Source: Emydura subglobosa (taxonomy: Eukaryota; Chordata; Testudines; Chelidae). Taken from it: DNA of 64,000 bases. Under the pieces are notes generated by a model. It was not told the origin of the DNA. It worked only from the letters and a program-made list of their open reading frames with translations, and ran no database searches. Position numbers and translations under genes: made by a program. Where the stretch lies: assembly GCA_007922225.1 (NCBI GenBank), contig ML679961.1, positions 10,433,930-10,497,929 of the forward strand. Direction: 5' to 3'. Below, in pieces: positions 23,557-33,798 of the stretch (the first letter of the stretch is position 1; each line of letters begins with the position of its first letter).

Positions 23557-23925
23557 TTAATCTGGTTAGCGCCAGTCTTCAGGGGCGGACTTTGCAAATC
23601 CCCAATTATTTTAGGCAGTTAATCTGGTCCCACCCAGGCTGGTGGCCAGCCTGTGTGCTCCCCACACACTATCTGAGTTAGTTAATCAGATCAGTGCCAG
23701 TCTATTCTGAGGACAGACCGGACACAGGCCATTTGACTGGGCTAATCTGATCACAGACAGTCTGTTGGTCAGGCTGGGTAAATCTCAGGTTGTTTTAGTT
23801 AATGTGGTCTGTGCTATCCAGTCCGCTGGGCAGTCTGATTAACGTGCAAGGTATTTTGATTAGTTAATCAAGTCTGGGCCAGTCTTGTCTACGTGCATCC
23901 CCTTTATTATTGCATTTAGGTCACC
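23557..23925 (+). repeat. Degenerate minisatellite, period about 60 bp
   Basis: Six units begin at about 23557, 23619, 23682, 23742, 23799 and 23864, that is, at intervals of 57-65 bp. Each starts with a form of ttaatc(t/a)(g/a)(g/a)tc and has an 'agtct' or 'ccagtc' element a little later. Examples are ttaatctggttagcgccag, ttaatctggtcccacccag, ttaatcagatcagtgccag and ttaatcaagtctgggccag. The units differ at many positions, so this is an old tandem array and easily missed. Confidence 0.75.
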
Positions 23926-24329
23926 TTGTTGCTTGTGGGTCACCTTCAGTGTTGTGTTATTGGAGGTTGGACCCCAGAGTTACTGGTGTGTTGTGGATCA
24001 GCCCATCTCCTTTTCCTTCCAAGTATTACTTATGTCAGAAGTGTCTAGCTTTTTGTGTTTAGTGTGGTGTGTCATTCTTACTGGTCCTATATATATTACA
24101 GTCTGGTTAGCACTCCCCTGTGTCATGAATTCACGCCTACACCCATCAAAATGAATGACAAAATATGTATTGACTTCTAAGGGAGGAGAATTGTGTAGCC
24201 TTCTCTATAGTTATGGGTTACTTCAACTAACTACCTGCCCCAAGGTGAGGGTTTACACCTATCGTAATCTGTGAGATTTCAGCCCCAAGACTGACTCCAG
24301 TAGAGAGGTTATTGATAGAAGGGAGAGCC
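23926..24329. other. Unassigned DNA
   Basis: No gene or recognised repeat. It may include outer parts of the putative LTR that follows. Confidence 0.35.
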
Positions 24330-24790
24330 CATGGTGCACAATAAGGACAACGCAGTGCTCTTTCAATAATCATCATTTATATTAGCCAACTAAACAGCAA
24401 TTCACAGCCTGCAATCTGGTAAAGAAGGCAGAGACCGACACAGAACGCAGAGTATTTGCATTACTCACCCCATGCCTTGCGGATAAACCCGAAGCGTTAG
24501 TCTTCATCCTCATCTTCATCACCATCGTCACCACCAGTGGTCATAATCCTAGCTGTTCCCCTACCACAGCACACAGGCCAGGATACAGCTTGTATGATGT
24601 GCGATGCTGATGCTCGCTGGGGTTTTTGAAGCTTTTAAGCCCTTTTTTGAACTTCCACACCCCACGACTTTTGGGTTGCCCCGTTTTTCATAGGCGAGCT
24701 CATTGGTTCTCAGTTATACTCATTAACATTTTTGTTACCTTATCACCATAGTAACCTTAAGGAAGTCTCTAACATTTCACCCCAGCCACC
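24330..24790 (-). mobile_element. Putative solo LTR
   Basis: On the minus strand the segment starts tgttagagacttccttaagg. It contains a CCAAT-like promoter block (gagaaccaatgagctc), then a TATA-like 'gcttaaaagcttc' about 80 bases further on. A possible polyadenylation signal (aatataaatgatg) follows, and the 3' side reads 'ccttattgtgcacca'. This promoter and polyadenylation layout over 400-500 bp suggests a retroviral or retrotransposon LTR. I saw no second copy, no clear target duplication and no internal genes, so the call is tentative. Confidence 0.35.
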
Positions 24791-25094
24791 AACGGTCAAT
24801 CTTGTGCTGTCTATTGATCTCTCCTAGATATTATTATCCAAACTCTCAGTAGCTATTTTCAAAACATTGACATGTCACAAACATACACACAAGCGCAGCA
24901 AGTTTATTATTAACTAACATGTTAATTTATCCTAAAATCTAATTTGGATAACCTAAATATTTTACAGGCCTCAGGCCTGTAGGCCCTATGTTGCAGCATT
25001 AATTAATACTTACTTTTCACCTCTGTTGTCTACATATAGCTAAAGTCTTTTATCCTAGGCTACAATTGAGATTTCTTTCTTCTTCCTGTTATTG

Positions 25095-25350
25095 TGTGTT
25101 CTACAGTAGAGCCTAGAAACCACCAATTGAGATTGGGCCCCATTGTGCTAGGGGCTGTACAAACTTGTAACAAGAGTCAGCCACTGCCCTGAAGCGCTTG
25201 CTATCTAAATAGACAGGACAGTCAAAGGGTGGGGAAAAGGGCATGTTATTATCACCATTTTAGAGGGTGGGAAATGGGCTGCAGAGAGATTGAGTGACTC
25301 GCTCAAGGTCACACATGAGCCCAGCTCTCTAGCTGGTACATTAACCCCAA
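25095..25350 (-). mobile_element. L2/L3-like LINE tail joined to MIR-like SINE
   Basis: On the plus strand the left part (gattgggccccattgtgcta, then 'ggggctgtacaaacttgtaa') is the reverse of the LINE tail seen at 14.7 kb. The right part (gagagattgagtgactcgct, then 'caaggtcacacatgagccca') is the reverse of the MIR-like SINE core. A SINE whose 3' end copies a LINE tail is normal for this superfamily (MIR with L2 or L3), so this is probably one SINE. The arrangement at 58195-58440 is the same. Confidence 0.7.
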
Positions 25351-25764
25351 CATCACCCTTTTCTCTCCCTTCCTGAACACAGAGGAGATCCTTTTTCTGA
25401 CAAGTACAATGTCTCCCCCTTGAGCTGCAACCTCCAGTCTATCAGATCATGCTTTTGTGGCAAGAGTGGTCTCTTTCTCGTCGTGTTGGTTTTTTTAATC
25501 TAAAGACTGTTTTTATCTGAAGAATTTCACAGAACAGAGGAGAAGAGGTCATGCAGAATCCGCCAGCCTTTTGTGCAGACTATTTTTAGAAGACAACATT
25601 TATAGGTTGTTGTAAAAGGTGAGTAAAAATGAACACACACTACGAGAAAGATAAATGATGATAAACCAGCATAAAGATAAGAGTCAAAACGCTACCAAAC
25701 ATTCATATTTACCACTGAAATAATGCCACTCTAGAGGAAAAGGTGACACACAATGGCAAAGAAA

Positions 25765-26040
25765 CCATGGTCTTGTGGGTAAGATACTGGACTGAGTATC
25801 AGGAGATGTGTGTTTTATTCTGGGGTCTGCCAAATACTTCCTGTGAGACAGTGGATGTGTATTTCTTCCTCATCCGTAAAATGAGGTTATTATATACTAA
25901 GGGTCCTAGGCTCTATGGTCTATCATTAAATAATAATAATATTAGCCTCACCTCCCAGGCAGGGTGCTGTGAGGCTTATTTGTACTGTGTGTTCAAATTC
26001 AGGTGTGGAAGGTGCTGTGAAAGGGCAAAGGTTTATTCTT
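25765..26040 (+). mobile_element. MIR-like SINE
   Basis: The tRNA-like head region (gtgggtaagatactggactg) is followed by the core 'cttcctgtgagacagtgga' and 'cctcatccgtaaaatgaggt'. The tail has 'caggcagggtgctgtgaggc' and 'gtggaaggtgctgtgaa'. An 'aataataataat' run lies between core and tail. Confidence 0.7.
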
Positions 26041-26950
26041 ATTTTGTATATAAAATCAGGATTTGGAAATGGAATTGGAGCATGACGCCATGATAACCCG
26101 AGTGATTATCCTTTGTATGATACCGAGCGAGAGAGCAGCCCAGCCATGGGGGGTGGGGGTGGGGGGATGAATTGTTCGGTGGAAAGGCAAATCCTTTCAA
26201 GGAAGCTGCGGTGCAGCCAGGACTTGGCTTGACCCAGTTGCGCAAATTAACCCTCAACGTGCTGGAGTCATTGTCGGAAGTCGATCTGGAGCAGCCTGGC
26301 CAGGCTCAGAGCTCTTCAGTGAGGTGGCTTCCTCAGTGTCAGCTTCAAGCTGTATTGTAAGGGAGCCCCGTTTTCCTGACTCGGCGCATGACATGCTGCT
26401 GGGCTATTTCACCCGTGTGTGCAGGACGCTAACACCTTGACGGGCCCCATCTGTTCCAGTGAGCAGGGTACAGCTGAATGCTTCCAGGGTGCCAAGGTGC
26501 AGCTTGGGAAAGGTCCTTTCCTTTTTCATGTCGAAGCAGTTGGCATCAGAGCGGTTCCCCGGCACCCAGAGTGGGGAAATCCTGAAGCAAATGTGAATAG
26601 ACGTGATGTTAGAAAAGAACTAACAGTTAGGGCAACTCAGGGTCACCAGGTCTCCCAGCAGGGACAGGTGCATGCTACTCTGCTTTTGGCGGGCAGCCAA
26701 AGACTTAGCTGTGGGACTCGTGCCAGTCACGCATGAAGAACAGACACAAGACTGTATCTGCTGTGACTCTGCACCGCCAGAGACAAAAAGTAGTTTCTTC
26801 TTCTCTTTTTTCCTCCCCCTTGCAAATGCACCCCACTCACAGAGGACTCCTGAAGTCAGCACCGACACTTTGCAATACCATTAAATCCCCGAGACTCTTT
26901 TGTGTCTCTTCCACTGCGGGCAGGGGGAGATAGCGGGGAGAAGTGAACAT
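26041..26950. other. Unassigned DNA
   Basis: No gene recognised. The plus-strand frame 26419-26736 (105 codons) has no domain and is overlapped by frames on the other strand. A G-rich run lies near 26150-26167. Confidence 0.45.
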
Positions 26951-26952
26951 CG

Positions 26953-27070
26953 ATTTGCATTCACAACTCAGGTAGCTGTATGTACAAACTGCTATTTGCA
27001 TATGCAAGTATCCAGCTGTGCATTCAATTGCTTGATATGCATAAGCAAATGCAGATGCATGCATATTTAG
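26953..27070. repeat. Octamer-rich segment (ATTTGCAT), possible old repeat
   Basis: There are two perfect ATTTGCAT octamers (26953-26960 and 26994-27001). They are followed by atgcataagcaaatgcagat and gcatgcatat, so the stretch is dense in tgcat/atgca palindromes. A similar segment lies at 61975-62100. The octamer is the known binding site of POU/Oct factors, but here it may only reflect an old dispersed repeat with this word. Confidence 0.45.
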
Positions 27071-28106
27071 TGGGCTCTAGTCAGCATTTGTTTGGTGAAA
27101 ATTTGGCTGTTGCAGCCAGCTTAACTCACTGAGATGACTTGTTGTCAGAAAGGTTAAAATCTAGCTGTCAGAGCAGAAGAGCTGCATAATATAGATATGT
27201 AGCTTTCTGCACTTCCCCCCCACCCCACCTTATATCTGAACAGTGTCTTTTTTTAGACTATTTGTTATACATATGTCAGGACTTAAAGAAATCACTTCCG
27301 CACAATATGGAATATCCAGATATTCGTCACATAAACAGTGAGCTAAGTAAACACCCTGCCTGGCATGCCGTAAGTCTCTTACAGCCAGACAAGATATGAC
27401 TCAGTTTAAATCACAGTCAGAGAAAGTACTTTTTTTTTTTTTTTTTGGTCTTCTCCTCCACATTTTCTCTTTTCCCTTTTCTGTGTTCCCTTCTCACATC
27501 CAGTGTTAGCAAGAGACCTTTCCAAAGAGATTAATTCAACACAGGATGGCAGCAGCAGAGGCTAGGAGCTACGAGAGAGAATGGATTTACGACCAGCGGA
27601 CAGTGTTAAAGGTGGGCTGTTGTAGCTACAGAATATGTCGCAGATAGTCGGAGGATCTGAAATCTGTCTATGCTCGTGTTCAATGAATGTCTGATGGTGC
27701 TTTAAATAAAATGCATTTTATTTAAATCAGCAGCTGGTCACTGTGACCTCTATCTTCTTTTACATTTCAGGGGGTGTTTATAGGGCTGCCGGGCTGCCCC
27801 AAGAGGATGACGTAGGGTTCAGAGCACTAACTTTGCCACGAGGTGTATCAGTATTGATGTTTTGCGTTTGTTGTATTTCTTACTCACTTGGCACCTGTGA
27901 CAGCACATTACAGTAACCCTAAAAGCCTGATGACTCATCAAAAGGGATTCAATAAGAAAACAACCACGAAAGTAACCTGGATTTCTCTCTCTCGTTCACT
28001 TGAACAAAACAAGAGAGGAAGAAAAGTAAACTGGAGTTATCTCTACTCTACTTGAACAAAACAAGCAAACAAAAAGTATCTGGTAATCTTAACTCCTCCA
28101 GCCTCA
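27071..28106. other. Unassigned DNA
   Basis: No gene or transposable element recognised. A 17-base T run lies at 27430-27446. Confidence 0.45.
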
Positions 28107-28265
28107 AGACATGGCTACACTAGAGAGTTTACAGTGGGGCAGCTGCTCCGATGCCGACCGACGGGCCCATCACTTATGGCGGTGTAACTTATATTGCTCA
28201 GAGGGGTGATTTTTCACACCCCTGAGTAACACACGTTATGCCGACAGGAGCTGTCGTGTAGCTTC
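28107..28265. mobile_element. Palindromic MITE, TGGCTACACT type
   Basis: It starts agacatggctacactagag and ends 'gccgacaggagctgtcgtgt'. The interior carries 'ttcacacccctgagtaacac', which is nearly identical to 'tcacacccctgagtgacaaa' in the MITE at 32420-32651. It therefore belongs to the same family, with a shorter and more diverged body. Confidence 0.7.
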
Positions 28266-28642
28266 TTGGGCCCAATCAGAGAGAGAGAAATCCATTCAAC
28301 TGCTTATTCCGTATGGTTAGCCCTGGAGAGCCGTACGCCAGGCTGGTGGCATGAGAGCGGCACAGAGCCCGTACCACGCAGGGCTGCTCTGGAGAGCAGG
28401 CAGAGGTGCCGTGTGTTGGTGGATGCTCTCCCGGCTCAGAAGGCGGGAAGTGGTGTTGTTTTCCACCAGCTGCGCTGTACAGAGATTCCAGCAGCTCATC
28501 ACGGGCAGCCCTGACTAAGCAGGTGGCAGGGCTCTAACCTGCCAGAGACCGAATGGCCAGAAAAGTGCGGCGTGACCCGGGTCAGCTGCAGGGGGAGGAC
28601 ATTACGGGTCACCCATTGCCCTCTGCTCACGTGCTGAAAGGA
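28266..28642. other. Unassigned GC-rich DNA
   Basis: Overlapping frames of 61-82 codons on both strands, no domain, no recognised repeat. Confidence 0.4.
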
Positions 28643-28895
28643 CACTGAGGCCTGGCCTTCCCTGCTCACGAAGCTCCCTGCTTTTTACCTCAAGGTGAAA
28701 AATGAGCTCATTTCCTTTTACTGCAGGGTAAAGGAGGCAAGATCAACGCGACACGCCCACCTGGACCTCGCCTCGTTTATTCTGAAGTAAAACTAAAGTG
28801 CCGGGTCTTCCCCGGTGTCGTGCCTCAGGCAGGCACTTTAGCTCTCCTGAGGTAAAAATGCACCTGTTTTAGCTGTGAAGACAAGGCCTGAGGCT
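28643..28895. mobile_element. Putative palindromic MITE
   Basis: The left end 'actgaggcctggccttccct' pairs imperfectly with the right end 'gaagacaaggcctgaggct', and the interior also shows complementary parts (gtaaaggaggcaag and neighbours). No coding capacity. The terminus resembles the GTCTACAC-type MITEs in worn form. Confidence 0.5.
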
Positions 28896-29949
28896 GTGGC
28901 CCTGACTGGCTAAGAGTCACTAGGACAGGCTGGACCCCGCTCAGCCTGCCAGTTAAAAGGAACTTGTTTGCCCCTGGACTCATCAGAGCATGAGTTTCAG
29001 CAGGATGAGGCAGTCCCGGGGCTTCCTTTTTCCCCATCTGAGGAGAACCTCCCAAGGAAGGTTTGAGACATTGACACAGGCTCGCCATGGAGAGCCCACA
29101 GGGAGGGAGGGAGAAGGGAATGGACGGAGCCTCAAAGGCGTCCCAGCTTGGGACCAGCCAGTTTGGTTGGAGCGGACAGTTGGATCGTGGGGTGATATCC
29201 TAAAGGGAGATGGTTTAATTTGGCTGGACGCCAGCAAGCAGGAGGTTTGCGTACCCACCTTCCTCCCCTGAAGGATAGGAGAGACGCAAAGGCACTGAGG
29301 AAGAGGAAGGAAGTGGAGTGGGTTTGAGGCTCATACATAAGATGCTGCAGTAATGGGTAGATAGATGACACCCACTTCTTCTACCGGGGCCAAGGGCAGG
29401 AGTCACGGCTCAGCCACACCGATGGGAACCGGTCACAGTGGCACTACAATCCTCTTCCATTCCTCTAGCTGACCTGCCCCTGCTGCATCAGCATCGCTCC
29501 TGTCTTGTCCAGGTCAAGTCCTAGCCAGTTCAATCCTACCCAGATCCAAGCTGCATTTAAACCTGGAGAAAGCCGAGAAACAGCAGACTTTGAGTGCAAT
29601 GAAAAGGATAAATCACGATGAGTTTCATGCACATATTATTGCTACTGTGTTGCATCACAATCTCCTCAAGCATTGAACCAGAGCGCTAGCCCTGTCTAAC
29701 CCTGCATTTGAAAACCTTAGGCGAGGGGGGGACATGACTGAACGCCACCGTCTTAGAGAAGAATAACTCCACCCAGCAACATGCATCAGTTTCAGCTGCT
29801 GAGGCTTTGTGTCAGATTGGAGAGATTTGGTTTGGCTCTTCACTTCCTCTGAATCAGACTGGAAAACCAACATAAAAATGTAGAGCTTTCTCCTGACTGA
29901 GATGAAGAATCCATCTTTAAATGTGGGGTCCCTCCATATGTATCTAGGT
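28896..29949. other. Unassigned DNA
   Basis: No gene recognised. Frames of 60-93 codons overlap on both strands. The right end holds the left hAT target duplication (atctaggt, 29942-29949). Confidence 0.45.
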
Positions 29950-30488
29950 CACTGATTCCCAACCTGTGGCCCGGGGGCCAAGAGTGGCCCACGGGAGTTT
30001 TCAAAGTGGCCGATGGCTCCCTTCCCGCTGGCTGCAGAACGGAGCCACCGCCTAGGGACCCAGGTGGAGCGCGTTTCCACAGGACTAAAAGGCGGTGCCG
30101 ACTCCTTGCTGTAGCCAAGGGGACGGGGGATCAGCGCTCCCCTCCCCCCTGGCTGTAGCAGGGAGCATGGAAAAGTGCTCCACCAAGGTCCCTAGGTGCT
30201 GGGGTCCCTGCTGGAGCCAGAGGAAGGGGAGCCCTGATCTTCCATCCCCCAGCTGCAGAAGAGAGCCATTGCCTAGGGACCCAGGTGGAGCGCACGGGGC
30301 TACAGGACGTGTGCTGTTTCCCTGCTGCAGCCAGGGAGCTGGGAGATCAGCGAGGAAGCAGCCTCCTCGTTGAACTCTTTCCCTCTGGCTGCAGTGAGGT
30401 GGGGGGCTTCATGGCAGAGGGTGGTGGCCCTTCAGGGTTGTATAAATGATGTCTGTGGCCCTTGAGCCAAAAAGGTTGGGAACCACTG
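29950..30488. mobile_element. hAT-type MITE with perfect 8-bp target duplication
   Basis: The left end cactgattcccaacctgtgg and right end aaaaaggttgggaaccactg pair as inverted repeats over about 16 bp. The flanks at 29942-29949 and 30489-30496 are both atctaggt. The 539-bp body is GC-rich and partly self-repetitive: 'gcctagggacccaggtggag' occurs at about 30049 and again at about 30271. There is no transposase. The intact duplication suggests a fairly young insertion relative to the SINEs. Confidence 0.95.
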
Positions 30489-31369
30489 ATCTAGGTGTAC
30501 TGCTCTTTCTTGTGCAAAAAAAGTCCAGAGCAGACTTCATAATGCTCTTTAAGATTAGGCCTGATTACCTCTGGCTGTCCATGCGTCCCTCAAGAACTCC
30601 CTTCCCCAGACCATTCTTCAGTAGATGAATCAGCTTTTAAACCTTAGGTCATCCAATCAGGATGGAAACAGTACCTATGTGACTTAAAGGAGCAGTCCCA
30701 CAGTGCAATAAACGATAGCAGCAGTGATCAGGCTGGAAGCTAAAATTTGTTTGCACCAATGGATTAGTGAGCTTTGCATGTAGAGAACAAATGTTTAAAT
30801 GCTGTTCGGGGATCATTCACACACAGAAAAAAAAAGGGGAGGGGGGACATGGAAGGGACGACTATATTTTCCAGATAAATGGGTAAGTTGCCTAGTTCTA
30901 CCACAAAAGCAGTGTGCTTAGCCCATTATCCAGCAGACTCATCTAGTCATGCTAAAAATGTTGGGCTGCAAAATAAGTGTAACCTGACCATTCCTAGCCT
31001 CGGAAGGCTGTTATGAATAATGTGTGGTGTTTGTGGAATTTGTGGGCACTGGGACATGTCCACCAGAGAGTCCAAAAGTGCAAATAAAGCATGCAAAATA
31101 CTTAATCATTGAATGATCAATACATCAAGAAACTAAGGGCCTAAGGTGCAATAAAAATATGTTGTGTGGAAATAAGACAAAAATATCAGTTGTATATCTA
31201 CGTTCCAAAGGGTTTGTTATTAATTTCCACTTTCAGTGCACAGTCTTTGCTGTAATTATTGCCAATGCATTTTTCTAAGTAAAATCTTACCATCCAGAGA
31301 TGTGTGACAGTTGGGATCTTATGTTTTTTCCTTCCAAATAAGTTAGTTAATTCTTTGTGAACACAATTG
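30489..31369. other. Unassigned DNA
   Basis: No gene or recognised repeat beyond the right hAT duplication at 30489-30496. Confidence 0.45.
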
Positions 31370-31458
31370 GACCAAAATCTCATCTGGTGTAAATTGGTGT
31401 ACCTCCATAGAACTCATGGATCTATTCCAATTCATACCAGGTGAGGATCTGACCCAGA
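31370..31458. repeat. Short palindromic interspersed repeat
   Basis: Left arm caaaatctcatctggtgtaa and right arm 'cataccaggtgaggatctga' followed by ccc are complementary with mismatches, leaving a small central loop. It is the same type as 60438-60525 and 61132-61212. Confidence 0.6.
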
Positions 31459-32419
31459 TGTCTGGAGATCCAAAGTTTTCATGAATAATTATAGAACTTA
31501 AGTGGTTTGTAATGTTTTGATCCGAAAAATCTAGACACCACTGCTGTTGTGAATGACTTTATTACATGGGTAAGCTTTAAGGAATTAGGTCACAGCAACA
31601 ATCAACACGAACATTTTTAATCATAAACTTTGTGACATGAGGACAAATGTGGAAATCTCAGGACCAAATTATGTATAATTGCTGTTCAACAGGAATCACT
31701 CCAGTAAATTGGCAATTTGCAAATGTAGGAAGGAGACATGCTGCATTGTTTTAAAACATGTTTACCAAACATATAATTAACTAAAAGCTACCAGTCACCT
31801 TTTTATTCTGAATCAGAGCTCCAAAACATGCCTTTTGCCATCCTCTTACATTGGGTGTTTGTTTATTAGGAACTTGTAAGGATGCTATCCCTAGGAGGTA
31901 AAGATCAAATATAAATAACAGAGTCCGTCTGTTCAGCCTGGACACTGATCACAAAGCAGAGCTGGGAATTGAGATTTATGGATGCTCCACAATAATTTTA
32001 AATTCTTTTATATCTCAGAAGTTGAATCAAACACATGCGAGGGTCATAGGTCTAATGCTTTGTAATTTATTGAAAGGTGGTCTTGAGTCATCAGTTTTCC
32101 ATAGGCATCCGTAGGCTATATTTATATGGCACAGTTAATAATAAACATTACATTTAGAGCTGACCCAAAACATTCACAGTGAATAGTTTCCTTTAAAATG
32201 TAGCATCTCTTCTTACTTTTGGAACATTCATGAACATATCTCAGTTTTATTACTTGAATTGACATGATGTTTTGCATAGTTTTTTTAAGTATTATTACTC
32301 TGTGGATTGATCAAAAATAGTTCATTTCAAGTATCTGACAATAAATACAATATGGGCTGTGCTGGTTACTTGCCATTAGACGCATTACACTGGTTCTGTT
32401 CCCGGGTCAGATGAGATTT
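31459..32419. other. Unassigned AT-rich DNA
   Basis: No gene or recognised repeat. Only chance frames. Confidence 0.45.
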
Positions 32420-32651
32420 AGGGCTTGTCTACACTTAAGACTTACAGTGGCACAGCTGTATCGGTACAGCTGTGTCGCTTCAAGAGTGCTCGTGAGTTGC
32501 ATTATGTGGGCGGGAGGTGCTCTCCCGCTGACACGACACTCTCCACACTAGCGCTTCTGCCGACAAAACGTATGTTGCTCAGGAGGGTGTTTTTTCACAC
32601 CCCTGAGTGACAAACGTTTTGTTGGCATGAGTGCTAGTGTAGACAAGGTCT
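32420..32651. mobile_element. MITE with TTGTCTACACT inverted ends
   Basis: The left end agggcttgtctacact and right end agtgtagacaaggtct are inverted repeats. The interior is strongly palindromic (ggcacagctgtatcggtaca, 'tcacacccctgagtgacaaa'). It is 232 bp with no coding capacity. The neighbours 8021-8480, 28107-28265 and 48101-48208 share its ends or interior, so this is the clearest copy of a family that is frequent in this window. A clean 8-bp target duplication was not found. Confidence 0.85.
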
Positions 32652-33007
32652 AAGGCTCATGATCAGGAGAATGACTTGATCCTGTGGCATCACTCTAGCC
32701 AGTGTAACTTAGAGCAGCCCTTAGGTTTCTCTAATTTACACCTGAGGTTATTTCAGCCCTGAGTGGCCCACTCAGGCACTGGGGAAATAGCTTTCAGCCA
32801 ATGCCCTCTCTCCTTTCCTTGGCTACAATGAGCACAAGCTTAGCCCAAAGTATTAAGAACCAAACAAAAACACTCTTTTCAACGGGTCCATGGAAGGGCT
32901 GCACCAGGGGCAAAGGGTGACTTCAGGAAGTGGGCTGGAGTTTCTTAAAAAAAAAAAACCCTCTACATGGCTGAACCCCCGATCTGATGCCTTCAGGGAG
33001 GCATGGA
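32652..33007. other. Unassigned DNA
   Basis: No gene recognised. Around 32690-32765 the text 'tagccagtgtaacttagagc' and 'aatttacacctgaggttatt' resembles a worn copy of the short palindromic repeats. Confidence 0.4.
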
Positions 33008-33280
33008 TCGATTGGTATTATCCCCATTTTACAGATGGAGAAATGAGGCACAGCAAGACACTAAGGCCCAGAGTTGTAAAGGTACCTGGGAGCCGAAAGA
33101 TGCAGATAGGTATCTAGGAGCTTCTGGAAATCCCATGAGGTGCCTAACTCCCATGGCTTTTTTGAAAAATCTCATAAGGGGATAATAGCACAACAGGGGT
33201 ATTGTGAGGAAAAATGCATTGAAAGATTGTGAGGTAATGAGTTACGAGGGTGATGACCACCATGTAAGTACCTCAGCTAG
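33008..33280. repeat. Compound of MIR-like SINE pieces and a palindromic repeat
   Basis: 33008-33062 is a reversed MIR-type core (tatccccattttacagatgg, then agaaatgaggcacag). 33063-33175 is an imperfect palindrome ('aaggtacctgggagcc' and 'ggtgcctaactcccatgg'). 33176-33280 is a plus-strand SINE tail (ggggataatagcacaacagg, then 'ggtattgtgaggaaaaatgc'). The opposite orientations mean at least two SINE pieces rather than one interrupted copy. Confidence 0.55.
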
Positions 33281-33798
33281 ATAGATAAAACCAGTGGTCA
33301 CCATTAAAAAGTCAAGCCAAGTATGGGCAGCTGAGATATGACATTTGTTGCTTATTCTGACTAGGGGTTTGTAATATCACAGGGACCATTCTGCAGTAAT
33401 TGTTGTTAAACACTGGCCTTTCTAATAGATATCACAGTGACTATGCAGAGTGGAAATGCTTACAATAACTGGTATAATAAATACTGAGGTACAGTTGTCC
33501 GATTGTCTAAGGTAAAATGGGTGGCAAAATATAACGCACAACCACAGCACCATGTTTGGCCTCTGCCTTTATTAAAAATTACATCATGTGACTATATATG
33601 CTTCACATGTTTCCAGTGGAGCACCATTAACACTGCACATGTTACGTGTAAATGTACAAGAACATCTCTCACAAGCGCTGACTCCACTCATAACTGGAAT
33701 GGTGTGTCAACGCCAGTCTAAGAGCTGCAGTACTGGATCCCTGGTGAATGTGAAATGTCAGGATAATGGCCTACACATGCTCCTCTCCCTTTGCCAAT
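33281..33798. other. Unassigned DNA
   Basis: No gene or recognised repeat up to the CR1 terminus at 33799. Confidence 0.45.
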
